Shown: piece after piece, positions 34,100-44,834 of the stretch
Layout of the letters: each line of letters starts with the position of its first letter
Numbering within the stretch: position 1 is the first letter of the stretch
Origin: Ceratothoa steindachneri
Lineage: Eukaryota; Arthropoda; Malacostraca; Isopoda; Cymothoidae
DNA length: 64,000 nt
Assembly: GCA_963969495.1 (NCBI GenBank)
Contig: OZ018327.1
Span: 31,565,175 to 31,629,174 of the forward strand
Direction of reading: 5' to 3'
Notes under the pieces: model-generated
Databases searched by the model: none
The model's input: the letters and a program-made list of their open reading frames with translations, nothing else
What the model was told of the DNA's origin: nothing
Made by a program: the position numbers and the translations under genes

Positions 34100-35085
34100 A
34101 CGGCCAAGGAGTTCACTATCTCAGTCAATATTATGTAGGTGGTTACGTATGCCTACGTAATTCCCTCTGGCCCAGTCTTTGCTGGGAATTTTGTTGATAC
34201 GAGAGGGGGCTAGGGTCCACTCTTGGTATAGATAGCCAAATCTTAAGATGGCATGATCACAATGTGGGAGGTGGCGTGTGTGCATAGTTTTAGTATTCGT
34301 TCATTTTTGGTGGTGAAGACTAGGTCAAGAATATTGTCTGATCTAACTTTGGTAGGTTCGTGAATCCATTGTCTTAGGCTTAGCAGTTGGAACAAGTCTA
34401 GAAAGTTTTTGTCATGTCTGGATACTCGGCTAGTTAAGTCAAGTTCAGTTCATTTTATAGTTGGGAGATTGAAATCCCCTAATAATACCAGTTCTTTACC
34501 TGGGCCGAAGTCTTCTAAATAGTTTTGTAGGTCGTGATCTTCAATTGGGGTGTGTGAGGGGGGTGGTAGATTAAAAGTATATGGAGGTTGTACTTGTGTA
34601 AGTGTAGGGCTAGTAATTTCTGAAATGTGGGAGTGACTAGTGATGTTGTTCTGAGGTAGTCTTTAGTATAAATACATATACCATGTTTGGGGTCTCCTGA
34701 AGGCGAGTCATTTCTGAACAAGGTATAATAACCAGGAATGTGTACTGTAGGGGTATTGATATTTGGGATCAGCCATGATTGTTATACAAAGTATGTCTAG
34801 ATCATGATCATGATCATGATCATGATAGAGCTTAATTACTAAGGGAATTTTACCAGACGGACCATTTACATTGGCTAGTGCAAATTTCAGGGTGGGGGAG
34901 TGGAGCTTTTTAGTTTTTTGGAGGCTGTTGGGCATCCCTTTTTGGAGATAGGCCTCCAACTGCACCATATTCTGGCGTACTTGGTGGGACGGTAGTCGTG
35001 GTAGTTGTAAATTTGGTTGCCTGCTGGGACTGCCTAAGTCCCATTCTTTCCTTAATGGCTTGTCTTTGCTTATAGGTAAGGTCAT
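34100..35085 (-). pseudogene. ORF2 start and endonuclease of the CR1-like LINE
   Basis: The ATG at 35085 opens a 125-residue frame (MTLPISKDKPLRKEW...). The endonuclease starts near LKFALANVNGPSGKIPLVI and continues with DLDILCITIMADPKYQYPY. After frame change the minus frame 34721-34515 reads FRNDSPSGDPKHGICIYTKD and LLALHLHKYNLHILLIYHPP, typical of strand-forming segments in this endonuclease. A (ATGATC)n expansion at about 34798-34826 encodes repeated His-Asp just before DLDILCIT. Confidence 0.8.
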
Positions 35086-35339
35086 TTTTAATGTATAGTG
35101 TTTTAATACTTCGATTCTCTCAGGGTCTTAGCAGTATTTAATAATTCCCTTCTTATCCAGTCATTAGTGATATCCCCCTGTACTAGATTGTCATTAATTG
35201 GGACAATGTTAATCAGATCAATCGTTTTTCCTGGCCCTAGTAAATGTTCCCTAATTTCTTTAAGCTTCGTTTTAACTGTTTGAAGATCTTTCCTAAGTCC
35301 CTAACAACCACTGATGGCTCGTTTTACCCTATCCCTTAT

Positions 35340-35760
35340 TTCTATGGTTTTCTCATGAATATATATTGTTTGATCTCTGTGAGACTGGGGCTTAGTGTTT
35401 TAGTTGGTTGGGTATTTGTTGTGTGTTGGTTATTTAGGATTGAGTCAACTTTAGTGGCTAGTTTGGTAACAGATTCGGTCGATGCTTTTACAGTTTCAAA
35501 GAGCTCAGACTGGCCAACCTTTTGTTTGCCTGTGGTTGTGTCTAGGATTATCACTAAGTCTACACGCCGTGCAAATGTAGGTTATGCCTGCATCGGAAAA
35601 TTCTATAATAGTTTTGAAGGCACGAGGTGGAAAGCCACAGAATATGGCTGTGCCATGTGTACATACATGGCAACTATCAACTTCAAGTGAATTCTCCTCT
35701 CCAATATTGCTGTTGCATGTACCACAAGGGTATTTGGGCTTTCTCTTGTATACTAAGGTT
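35340..35760 (-). pseudogene. ORF1 with PHD-like zinc finger
   Basis: The minus strand reads KPKYPCGTCNSNIGEENS, VDSCHVCTHGTAIFCGFPP and GITYICTACRLS. The Cys/His spacing (C-x2-C, C-x2-C-x2-H, C, C-x2-C) matches a PHD finger. It is followed by VGQSELFETVKASTESVTKL, a helical segment likely to form a coiled coil. PHD-type ORF1 proteins are known from CR1/L2 LINEs. The 5' part is displaced by the neighbouring SINE-like sequence. Confidence 0.78.
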
Positions 35761-35764
35761 AAGG

Positions 35765-35990
35765 TTTGCTGGCTTCAGTCCTTCTATCAAGCTACATATG
35801 TTGCTGCTTATCAGGCGGACGTCAGTTATGGCAAACCCCAACTCGCCAACGTGGTGCCCAGTCAAGGTGGTAACCTCCCTCATAAATACTGTCAGCTTAA
35901 TAAGAATCCAACCGGAGATTCGAACTGCCGACCCAGCGAATACCGGGCAAGCACGCTAACCATTGTACTAGCCAGGAGGCTAAGCCTACT
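35765..35990 (-). mobile_element. tRNA-derived SINE
   Basis: On the minus strand TGGCTAGTACAATGGTTAGC (about 35976-35957) resembles a tRNA A box. GCAGTTCGAATCTCC (about 35928-35914) resembles a B box about 33 bases further on, the normal spacing for an RNA polymerase III promoter. The T stem has mismatches and the anticodon stem does not pair, so this is not a functional tRNA. The body (GTTGGCGAGTTGGGGTTTGCC region) extends toward 35765. It abuts or interrupts the 5' end of the CR1-like LINE. Confidence 0.65.
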
Positions 35991-36469
35991 TGGTATTAGG
36001 TAGTTGTTGGAGGCAGGAGTTGATTGAAGGCAGCAAGGACGGAAGGGCTTGTAATTGGCTTTCGATGTTATTTGGCAGAACAAAAAAGAATTTAACTGAA
36101 TATAAAAACAATTATTTTTTTTTACTTTACTAAAATACCATAAAAGCCATTCACCAGTGACCTAAAGTAATTATGTGCTCTTTAATTTATAGTTATTGAC
36201 TCCAATTATTCAATTATAGTGGAATGAATAAAATAAATTTCTAATACAATTTAATTGTAGAATTTAACATAAAGATAGCAAAATTTCACTGTAAACCAAG
36301 TTTAAACATCAAAAATAAGAATATTGATAATGCCAATAAAATAATATCATTAGTATAAATAAAATGACATTAAAATTATCAATAATAATATTAATATCAA
36401 TAATAATAATAAATTATAATAATTCTAAATAAATTAAAATGATAATTAATTCTACTGTTGAATTTTTTT
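35991..36469. other. AT-rich gene-free stretch
   Basis: Above 80% A+T by eye between 36100 and 36450, with AAT/ATA trinucleotide runs near 36370-36420. No coding signal. Confidence 0.5.
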
Positions 36470-36985
36470 GTCGAAACAGTTTTAAAATTATTAAGTGACC
36501 TACAATTCACCACCTCTGTAGGCAAACTGTTCCACAAGTTCACCACTCTCTGCCTAAAAAAGATTTTTTTACCATCTTTGATTTTTTGTTTAATTATTCA
36601 AATTATATCCCCTATCCATGTCTATTTCAAATAATCTACTAATATCTACTCGGTCTATTCCATTTTAAATCTGATAAGTCAGTAAACCTGCTTTGGCAAT
36701 CTTTTTCATTAATTTGCATACTACTGATGTTAAACTGATAGGCCTATAGTTATTAACATTTTCTCTCACTCCATTTATAAATACAGGTACTATATGAGCC
36801 TTCTTCCAATCACCTGGCACCTACACAAATTCAAGTGAACGAGTGCAAATTTTATTCAAACAAAGGCTACACTGCTTTTTTATTTCAATTAAGGGCCTAG
36901 GGTAAATTTCATCCACTCCTGCTCCTTTATGTTTATCTAAACTTGAAAACATTTTAGCAATCTGTTCCTCAGAAAATGAGATTGT
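36470..36985 (-). mobile_element. Internally deleted CR1/L2-like LINE fragment
   Basis: On the minus strand, near 36980-36660, SFSEEQIAKMFSSLDKHKG, then VPGDWKKAHIVPVF and NNYRPISLTSVVCKLMKKI are RT fingers motifs. Near 36560-36480, FFRQRVVNLWNSLPTEVVNC, then SLNNFKT is the typical C-terminus. The palm with its Asp-Asp box is missing, so two ends of one element were joined near 36650. It is unrelated in detail to the CR1-like LINE to its left. Confidence 0.82.
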
Positions 36986-37473
36986 ATTAAAAACTTGTTA
37001 TAACTAACAACATGACAATTAACAACTTAATAACAACCAGTATGCAGAAAAAAAATCACTAAAATTATGTCATTTCGACAGAACACTCACGGCAATGCCA
37101 ATTTTCGCAGCGTCAATCACTCTCCTTCTTCGGCCTCTTCTTCTTTTACATATTGACGAAATATTACTATCAACATGGCGAGATCAAGGGCGAGTTTTAG
37201 TTGGACTCTCGTTCCGAGGTAAACTAGAGAATACTATTCCCACTAGAAGTTACCCCCTACAATAAATCTAGGAAAAAGGTTTATCACTATAACATTTCAT
37301 CTGTGCTATGTATACATATGGAAACAAGGGCCACTTTCGGCACTTGGACTCCGGTACGATGTAACGGCCTTACTAACCTCTTGGCGGGCCTATTGCCAGG
37401 TGTAGAGTTACACCTCGCGCAGTCTCCTGTCCCCAGTACCCCCTATAGTTTCAAACTATACTGGAACTACTTT

Positions 37474-37550
<77 letters not shown>

Positions 37551-38268
37551 ACTATTGAAGTCAACAGCTGTGGTAGCGTTATTAATTTTAACTTGTATTT
37601 TCTTAATATTTCTTACAAGTTTATTAACGGGGTCTTCTAGGCGAGGAAAAACATCCGCGAATGAAATTATTCCTAGACGTCCTTCAAGGCGATTGACAGC
37701 TCACCCTTAAGATGGCGCGATTATAAAACACACCCACTCTCATGGCACTACCCTAACCCATGAAAAGCTGAATAAGGACACCTCCATCATCCTGAGACTC
37801 CAAAACCGCAGAAGATTGCGGATTGCCGAAGCCCTCATTATTCAAATGAAGAAACCGGCAATTAACGTGTAATTTCAGCCGGAAACCATATTCCCGACAT
37901 CTCGGCGTCTCTGAGTTGACCGCCATTAAAAGAAGCACGTTTTCAAACCCTCATTTTCCTTTGCCTCCTTTGCCAGAGAACTAGATCGGAGCGACAAATT
38001 GTCAGACGATTCAACGATCGTAAAAGATAGGAAAATGTGGAGATAGAGTTTAGAAAAAAGATAGAACAAGGGTTGTTTTAGTGAGAGAGAATGTGTGCCA
38101 GGTTGTCTGGCAACCTCATTAGATGTTCATTTATCTTCGGTCTTTGCAGTGCCATTAAGTTAAGCATTCAAACCTTTGCCGTTGGTGTTAGTCCTTCTAG
38201 ATGCTATAAGACTTGATTTGCATTTCCTTGTTTAATGTTTTTGGTCTACTTGTTTACATTTTATCATT
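36986..38268. other. Mostly unassigned, with (TA)n array
   Basis: The (TA)n array at 37476-37546 is flanked by unassigned sequence. The open frame across it (37303-37710) is a by-product of the dinucleotide run. No gene is recognised. Confidence 0.5.
37476..37546. repeat. (TA)n microsatellite
   Basis: About 35 TA dinucleotides, ending in TATGTGTAC. Confidence 0.97.
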
Positions 38269-38445
38269 AGTTTGTCCACTTCGGATCTTTTATTTAATTG
38301 TCTATATTTAAAAATTTGTCCACTTCGGATAGTTTGTTTACTTTATTTTTCAAATTTGTCCTCTTCGGATTTTTTGTTTTTTAAAATTTGTATTTATATT
38401 CCATTATACAAGAGAATATGTCTTCTTCGGATCTTTCATTGTTAG
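38269..38445 (-). repeat. Short direct repeats in a LINE 3' UTR
   Basis: TTTGTC(C)ACTTCGGAT-like phrases recur at about 38273, 38322, 38359 and 38420, roughly every 40-60 bases, separated by T-rich sequence. Directly downstream (on minus) of the coding end of the zinc-knuckle LINE, they probably form part of its 3' UTR. Confidence 0.6.
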
Positions 38446-38493
38446 TTTGTTTAAAATTCTGGTTCATAAATATAGTTTATTCTGTAGGTAAAT

Positions 38494-41277
38494 TTATCGA
38501 TATATTGGGGGAATATCTTGTAGAGTTAGTAGCTGACTGATTTTGAAGTCGCGCTTAAATCGCAGCTCGAGTAGTTCCACAATCGGTAGTCTGATCGGGT
38601 TAAGTACTTCGTCGGTCATGATCTGGTAATCTTTTCGCCATATATCCTGTGCTCTTCTGTTCAGGGTAATATTGATGGATTCCATGACTGTCACTTCGTG
38701 TAAGACTTCGGAGGGGATCCGGTTCCATCGGGTGGCGTTGGCAATGAAGCTTGTGGCTTTATTCTGGACAACTTGGGCTTTCCTAATGGTGGTTTTGCTC
38801 AGGGTATGGAAGGGGGTGACGGGATACAGTAGATGCGGCCTTACTAATAGCATATATAGTTTTTTTCTTGTTGTTAGGAGAGAGTCGCCTGAAATGGTAC
38901 AGAGTCCGTAGCGTCCTCATTGCAGTGGCGATCTTATTCTTGTAGTAGGCATTGTACCCCTCCGAGCTCAACTCCAGGACAAGTACCCGGCCCTCTCTCG
39001 ATTATGCATAGAGTTCGCCTCGCACTAAGACGTCCGCTGTTTTCCGACGTCCCATAAGTATCATTTTAAACTTCTGAACATTGGTTCTAATTTTGTTCCT
39101 TCTTTCGAACTCGTCGACATTTTCGATCTCCCTACTTGTCTTGTTTGCCAATGTCAACAGGGTTTTTATATACGTTGGTGATGACCTTTGTGATGTCATC
39201 CGCCAGCTGGATGTACTGGTCAAGGTATTGATCGGGGTAAGGTAGGATGGCCATATATACTGTATACAATGTAGAGCTGATGCAACGCCCTTGTGGCACT
39301 CCTGCCTCGAGGTTAAACGGTTCCCCTTCGATGTCATTTACTCTTAAGACCGCCTCTCGATCTTCCAAGTAGTCGCAGAGTATTCGCGTTACGTTGTCAT
39401 CCATACGTAGATCGCTGATTTTCTTATTTAGCCCTAGTAGCCACACATTGTCAAAGGCCGAGGCCACGTCTCTCAGTACAACGTCGACACTGCGGTTGTC
39501 GGCCTTACCGAAGGCTATCCTTTCAGTGATTAAAGCCAGAGCGGTTTTGGTATCCAGTTTCTTTCGGAAGCCATGCTGTTGGTGACTATATAAGTTGTTC
39601 GATTCTAGGAAGTCCTTCAGTATGTTGTTAAGAAGCTTCTCTAGTAGCTTGCCGATGAATTTTAGCAGAAAAATGGGTCTGTAGCTTCCAATCTCAGTCT
39701 TGGGCTTGCCGGGCTTTGGTATGAATATCAAACAAGCTCTCTTGAACTGGTCCGGGAAATATGCGACATTGAGGCAGGTGTTAAACACCTCGAGTAGAGC
39801 TTCATTAATGTTGTTGGGGGCGTTTATTAAATGCATCTTAGTGATGCCAGTAATCCCTGGCGCCATTTGCTTGAAGTTCTTTAGGGCTTCCTGATATTCT
39901 TCATGGGAGAAGGGTCTACCATCTTCTGCTGCGAGACGTGTCCCGTCGACAAAGTGATACGGTGTGATGTCGATCCTCAGTTCTCGGAGTCTTAAAAGAA
40001 CTTGTTCCTCGTAGATCTCATAAAAAAAATTCGTTCTCCTCGTCCCCGAGACATAAAAACGATTCGGACAATATGTTCTGAACTCACGCTCGATGACGTT
40101 GTCTTCTGTGAGTTCTACGCCATTAACTTTAATTTTTATACGCCTCTTGGGGAGAGTGCCTCGCAATCCTTTCAGTTAACTCCAGAACTTTCTACGGTCT
40201 CCTTCTGCGTCAATTTTTGCTATTATCTCATCCCATTGGTCTCTCAATTTTTCCATTTTGCGATATTTTATCTCATTCTTTAGATCTCATATCTCTTGGT
40301 ACCGATGCGCCGTGATCCCATACATGTTTGTGAAGTAGATGGTTATCTCTAGTCGATCCATTTTCTCTTGAATATTAGGGTCCCACCTTAGAGCCGGTAT
40401 TATTTTATGCTCGGTCCAGGGGACAGCTAAGCGGTCAGCCTCTAAGATATTTGACGTAAGGTGGTCGATTTTTTCGTTGATTTCTTCGAGAGTATCACCT
40501 TCCAGTTGTCTGACCTGCACGTGTTGTAAATGTTCATGGCACAACTCCCAGTTGGCTCTCGCTAGAAATTTAGGCTTAGGAACCCATACTTGGATCGGGG
40601 AGATGGAGACATGGGTGATCATAATGACGTGGTCTGATGGAATGAAGGGGCCAGTAAGAGTCACTTGATTCAGAGAGAAGTTTTTATTCGTTAGAACTAT
40701 TTTTAGTGTAGTCACCGACCTTGCCTTATGGAAAGTGGCGAAGTCGGGACTACTCTCTGTATTATGCCTCTGTCAATTAACAGGCTAAGCGAGTGACCGG
40801 CTCCGTTGAATGTTGTAGTAGATCCGGCTTCCCTACAGCGGTTGTTTAAATCTCCGATCAGGATTGTTGACGATTCTCTCCTGAAGAGTCGCAGGAAGTT
40901 AGGGATCGTAAGATACGGACGCCTGGAAGGTTGATACCCGACGGCAACTACCAGGTCATCAAATGTCATGAGAATCTTAATTGCCAAATAAGATTCCTCC
41001 AAGTCCTGTATCTCCTTGAAGTTGATTCCCTTTCTGATAGCAATGGCTACTCCATCGTACCTCTCCTTCGAGTGGTTAGACATCAGTACCTCGTAGTTGT
41101 ATATTTTTATGTACTTATTATCATTATTTATACCATGTTCGGAGATGAGTACGATATCGGGATCAATGGATCTTATACTCTCGTTGTACATCTTGATTTT
41201 GGCGGCCCAACCATTTACGTTGAGCGAGAAGATTTTAAACCTTTGATGAGTTTGGTATAGGTAGCCATTATTAATGG
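38494..41277 (-). pseudogene. ORF2 (endonuclease and RT) of the zinc-knuckle LINE
   Basis: The ATG at 41277 (MATYTKLIKGLK) leads after one frameshift into KIFSLNVNGWAAKIKMYNE. The endonuclease frame 41191-40712 has DPDIVLISEHGINNDNKYI, YDGVAIAIRKGINF and STILIGDLNNRCREAG. The RT frame 40166-39132 (344 residues) has FKRACLIFIPKPGKPKTEIG, SYRPIFLLKFIGKLLEKLL, SHQQHGFRKKLDTKTALALI, NLEAGVPQGRCISSTLY and the catalytic box YIQLADDITKVITN, which has LADD rather than the usual YADD. After frameshifts, YKNKIATAMRTLRTLYHFRR and the C-terminus (WNRIPSEVLHEVTVMESINI, DEVLNPIRLPIVELLELRFK) end near 38494. Confidence 0.9.
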
Positions 41278-41316
41278 GTTGTTTGACCTTAGTTCCTCTT
41301 TCCCTGTCGGGTGACC

Positions 41317-42376
41317 TTACACTTCACGATCGTTTCTTTCTAAACTGATCTTGGTTAAGGTTGAAGCAGGATTCGGGACAGATTGGGATCTGCCCCGTTT
41401 GAGGGCTTGTAACAGGTCTAGTTCTGAGATGTCGGCATCGAAATCCCATTTAAATTTTCCTTTTATGATCCCATCAATCAAATCCTTTACCTTGGAGTTC
41501 TTTAGTATAGGAGCGGATGGGGAGCCGTAAATTTTCATACATAGGTCCTGTGTATTTTTGAAGGGTATGGAGGGCACGGCAGCTGCCATTGCCACTGTAT
41601 CAAATTCGATTTCCTTTTGCGTAATCATCACACTTGTTAGGTCGCCCGTTTCCATCTGAGCTTCCCTTTCCTCGGCATGGTCCTTCTTGCGTAGGCGTGA
41701 GTCTCGAGAAGCCGAGTGAGACCTCGAATCCGTTTGCCTTATGCTCTTTAGTTGGGCTTGGAAAAGATCTCTTTACGAGGAGTTGTCAAAGAACATCATT
41801 GGTTTAAGACCATTGTGAATCAACATTTTATTAAGCTCAGTTGCGTAGCTTCCTGGTTTCGTAATGCTAGTGAAATGAGCATGTAAAATGCAGATTACGA
41901 GATCCGGCCTCATGTTTGTGCCAAGTCGCACCATAGTTTTTTCCTGTTTTGTGTTATTTGCCGCCTGTGCATAGATAGCAGTGGCTCTTCTATTCCTTTC
42001 TTCAATCATCGCCTTTTTTTGTCGGAAATCAGATTCTCTTTATTGGGCATGCCATCGATAAGGTGCGGTGGGAGTTGCCGCAGTTCAGGCACTTCTTGTT
42101 CGGGTGCCTGCAATCCGCCCAGGTGTGGCCGGATTCTGCGCACTCAGAACATTTCATCCCTTTGAAATGGCAGTCCTTGGTCGCATGCTTCCCCATTGCG
42201 TAGCACGAGAAACAAAGTTGCAGTGAAACAAACAATTCTCTCTCGATGCAGCTATCGGAGACTTTCGAGTAGAACATAATCAGCCCGTTTTCAGCTGCCT
42301 TCGCAGCCATCTCCGTTGTTTTCAATACTACTTTAAACACCTGTGTGTGGTGGTGGCGACCCCGTCCCCGGCCCAA
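41317..42376 (-). pseudogene. ORF1, 3' half, of the zinc-knuckle LINE
   Basis: After VFKVVLKTTEMAAKAAENG, three CCHC knuckles follow: CFSCYAMGKHATKDC, CSECAESGHTWADC and CLNCGNSHRTLSMAC. These bind nucleic acid. Frame changes lead to TNMRPDLVICILHAHFTSIT (42009-41773) and a C-terminal part (41655-41317) ending near ISLERNDREV. The first residues of this open frame (GRGRGRHHHTQ) belong to the end of the nested LINE, not to ORF1. Confidence 0.85.
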
Positions 42377-44834
42377 GGACCCTCACACCTATTCCAGGTC
42401 CTATCCCAGCTCCCCAGCCCATCGCAAGAGCAGACCCGCCGTCTCCCGGGGTCCCTCTCAGAGATCCACCGGGCCCATGTCTGTGTGTATTTGTGGGCAG
42501 TTGAAGAGATGTGTGGTGTCGTGTATCTGTGTTAAGCATTTGGGGCAGTTTGGTGTTGTATGGGTGGTGGGAGATATTTTGTGCATGTATGACGTCAGGA
42601 GGGGTGATTTGTTTATTCGTATATGTGCTAGTGTTCTTCTGATCTGCTTTGTGAGTGTTTGTTCTGAGCTGTGTATGGTTGGAGGTGGTGCACTTAATAT
42701 TTTGTTGTGAGTTCTGTTTGTCAAGTATTGTTGTATGGTCTGAGAATGGATTATTTTCTTTTGTTTTGCTTGATTGCGTCTTCTGTTGTTGGGTTAGGGT
42801 CTGTGTCTAAGTTGGTGGTGTAGTTGTTGCTGTTATCGAAAATGGTCTGTTTTTGTGTCGGTAATTGGGAGGTTGTTCGGTGATGTGGTCGAGAGGATGA
42901 TTTGGATGTTGTGTTTTCTGCCTGAGTTGTGATGCATGTAGTTTTAGGTGGATTTTGATTGGTATGATGTTCATCTCGTCATGTATGTAGATGTTGGGTG
43001 TTTGTGTCAAGGGTGCATCTTGTGGCAGTGCGGAGGGGTATGTTTTGTATTGTCTGTAGTTATTTGGTTTCTAAAATGATTGGAGACCAGATTGTGTTGG
43101 AGTATTCTCGTGCTGGTCTTGTGATTGTCTTGTATATGTTAATGGGCATTTCCTTGGTTTTCTCCCAGTGTGTAGTTATGAGTGCCTTGATGACTTTGAG
43201 TGTTTTCGTGGACTTGACTATTGTGTTTTGTATGTGTTTTGAGTATGTGAGTTTGGGATCAAAAGTCAGGCCAAGGATCTTCGGTTCTTTTGTGGTAGGT
43301 AGTGGTATATTTTATATGTTTAGATTTAGGATTGTGTTGTATTCTGCAAGGTCTGGTGTGAAGAGAATTGTCATTGTTTTGGTGGGGTTTAGCTTTAGTG
43401 AGTTTTCTATTGTCCATGTGTGTATTTTGTTGAGGTAAGGTTGTATCTCTTGTGCAGCGGCTTCTGGTTTGTTGTTTAATGAGAGAGTATTGTGAGGTCG
43501 TCTGCGTCGGTGGCAATCTTTACTGTTTGTGGGGGAGTTGGTGTATCTGAAGGTAGATGTTGAAAAGTGTTGTGGAACGTACTCCTCCTTTGGGAAACTT
43601 CGGATTTTGTGTAACTGTGTTTGGATTTTGTATTTGGGTGTATTCGAGTCGTCCATTGATGTAGTTTGCTATGTACTTGATGAGGGTAGTGGGTATGGTG
43701 AGTTTGTGAATCTTGTTGATTAGTTTGAGTAGGTCTACTGTGTCGAATACTATGGTTCTATGTGGTGGAATTTTCTTGTTGAATCCATTTGTGATTCTGT
43801 TTTTTTATTATGCGTAATGTTGTGGTGGTTGAGTGCAGGGGTTTGAACCCATGTTGGTGGGGTGTGTTTGGGATGTTTGATGTGATGTAGGGTAGGATGA
43901 TTTTTTCTAGTGTTTTGGCTATGGGGGAAAACAGCGCTATTGGTCTGTAGGAGTTTGCTTTGTTTATCTCTTTGCTACTTTTCATTGTTTAGGTATGCTG
44001 TTTGTGTTTATGGCGAGGTAATAAGTGTGCGTGAGGAGTTTTAGGGCGTTTTGACCTAGGTGTTTGAGGCGTTTGGTGTTTATGTGATCAGGGCCGGTGG
44101 AGTTGTTGTCTCTTGCTTGTTTTATGGCTCTGATGGTCTGTTCTGTTGTGGTTGTGAATTGTGGTTTGGGGAGGGGTTTTTTTGTAAGTCTATTTTCCTG
44201 TTTTCATTTTTCGTTTGGTTTATGGTTGTGTTTGTGAATTGTTTGTTGAAGTGTTCGGCTTTTTGTATGAGTGTTGTGGCTTCTTTGTTTCCGAATATGA
44301 TGGTGTTGTTTTGTGGCTGCGTTAGTTTTTTGTTTGTGAGGCCAGCAATGGTTTTCCAGAGTCTGTATGTGTTTGTTTTGTGGTCCCATTGATGGTCTAG
44401 GTGATGTTTCTATAATTCTTGTTTGTGTTCTTGTATGACACGATATATTTGTTTGTTTTGTTCTATAATGTTGGGATCTGATAGGTTTTGTTTTCTAGTG
44501 TTGTTCCGTTGTGATATGAGGTTTCTGATTGGTTCAGGGAGTAGTTTTTGTGTGTTGTGTATTTTACCACGTGGGATGTTATGTTTGTCTGCTTGTAAGA
44601 TAGTGTTAGTTAGTATTTTGTTTGCTGTGTGTGCATCTTTGGGGAGAAGATGTTTGAGAGTACTTGTTCAATTTCTTTTGTGTATTCTATCCAGTTTGTC
44701 TTGTGATAATTTGTGTATGTTTTGAGTTATTTTTCTAGTCTGAAGTTTGTTTTTGTGTTTAATGTGATTAAAATGGGGATATGGTCAGAGGAGAGAGCGT
44801 GTATCGTGTTCCAGGTGAGGTGTGTGTGTAGTGT
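42346..44834 (-). mobile_element. Nested Jockey-like LINE, 5'-truncated, A/C-rich
   Basis: It starts on the minus strand inside the endonuclease (HALSSDHIPILITLNTKTN, with the S-D-H motif). It continues with HNTQKLLPEPIRNLISQRN, RLWKTIAGLTNKKLTQPQN, the RT fingers (NSYRPIALFSPIAKTLEKII, HQHGFKPLHSTTTTLRI), the palm (ADDLTILSLNNKPEAA), the thumb (TWTIENSLKLNPTKTMTILF), and a C-terminal finger CPKCLTQIHDTTHLFNCP. The last part near 42345-42480 is GC-rich and frameshifted. The sense strand is strongly depleted in G. It interrupts ORF1 of the host LINE. No clear target-site duplication was found. Confidence 0.88.

Larger units (their letters stand above)
31970..35760 (-). mobile_element. CR1/L2-group LINE with PHD-finger ORF1
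   Basis: Reading on the minus strand there is ORF1 with a PHD-like zinc finger (35760-35340), then ORF2 from about 35085 with endonuclease (35000-34100), RT (33950-32540) and a C-terminal region ending near 31990. CR1 and L2 group elements are the LINEs known to carry PHD fingers in ORF1, which supports the placement. It is frameshifted at many points, and a 92-bp segment of itself has been copied into the RT. No terminal microsatellite or target-site duplication was identified. Confidence 0.82.

Noticed and set aside
35900..35985. Functional tRNA gene
   Set aside because: A and B boxes are present, but the anticodon and T stems do not pair and the acceptor ends do not match. A tRNA-derived SINE is more likely.
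37303..37710. 135-residue protein with a long Ile-Tyr run
   Set aside because: The run is the translated (TA)n array. The flanks have no domain.
42998..43438. 146-residue plus-strand ORF and other GT-rich plus-strand ORFs at 42345-44725
   Set aside because: They are antisense to the Jockey-like LINE RT. The minus strand carries clear RT motifs, and the plus frames are open only because the minus strand is poor in G.
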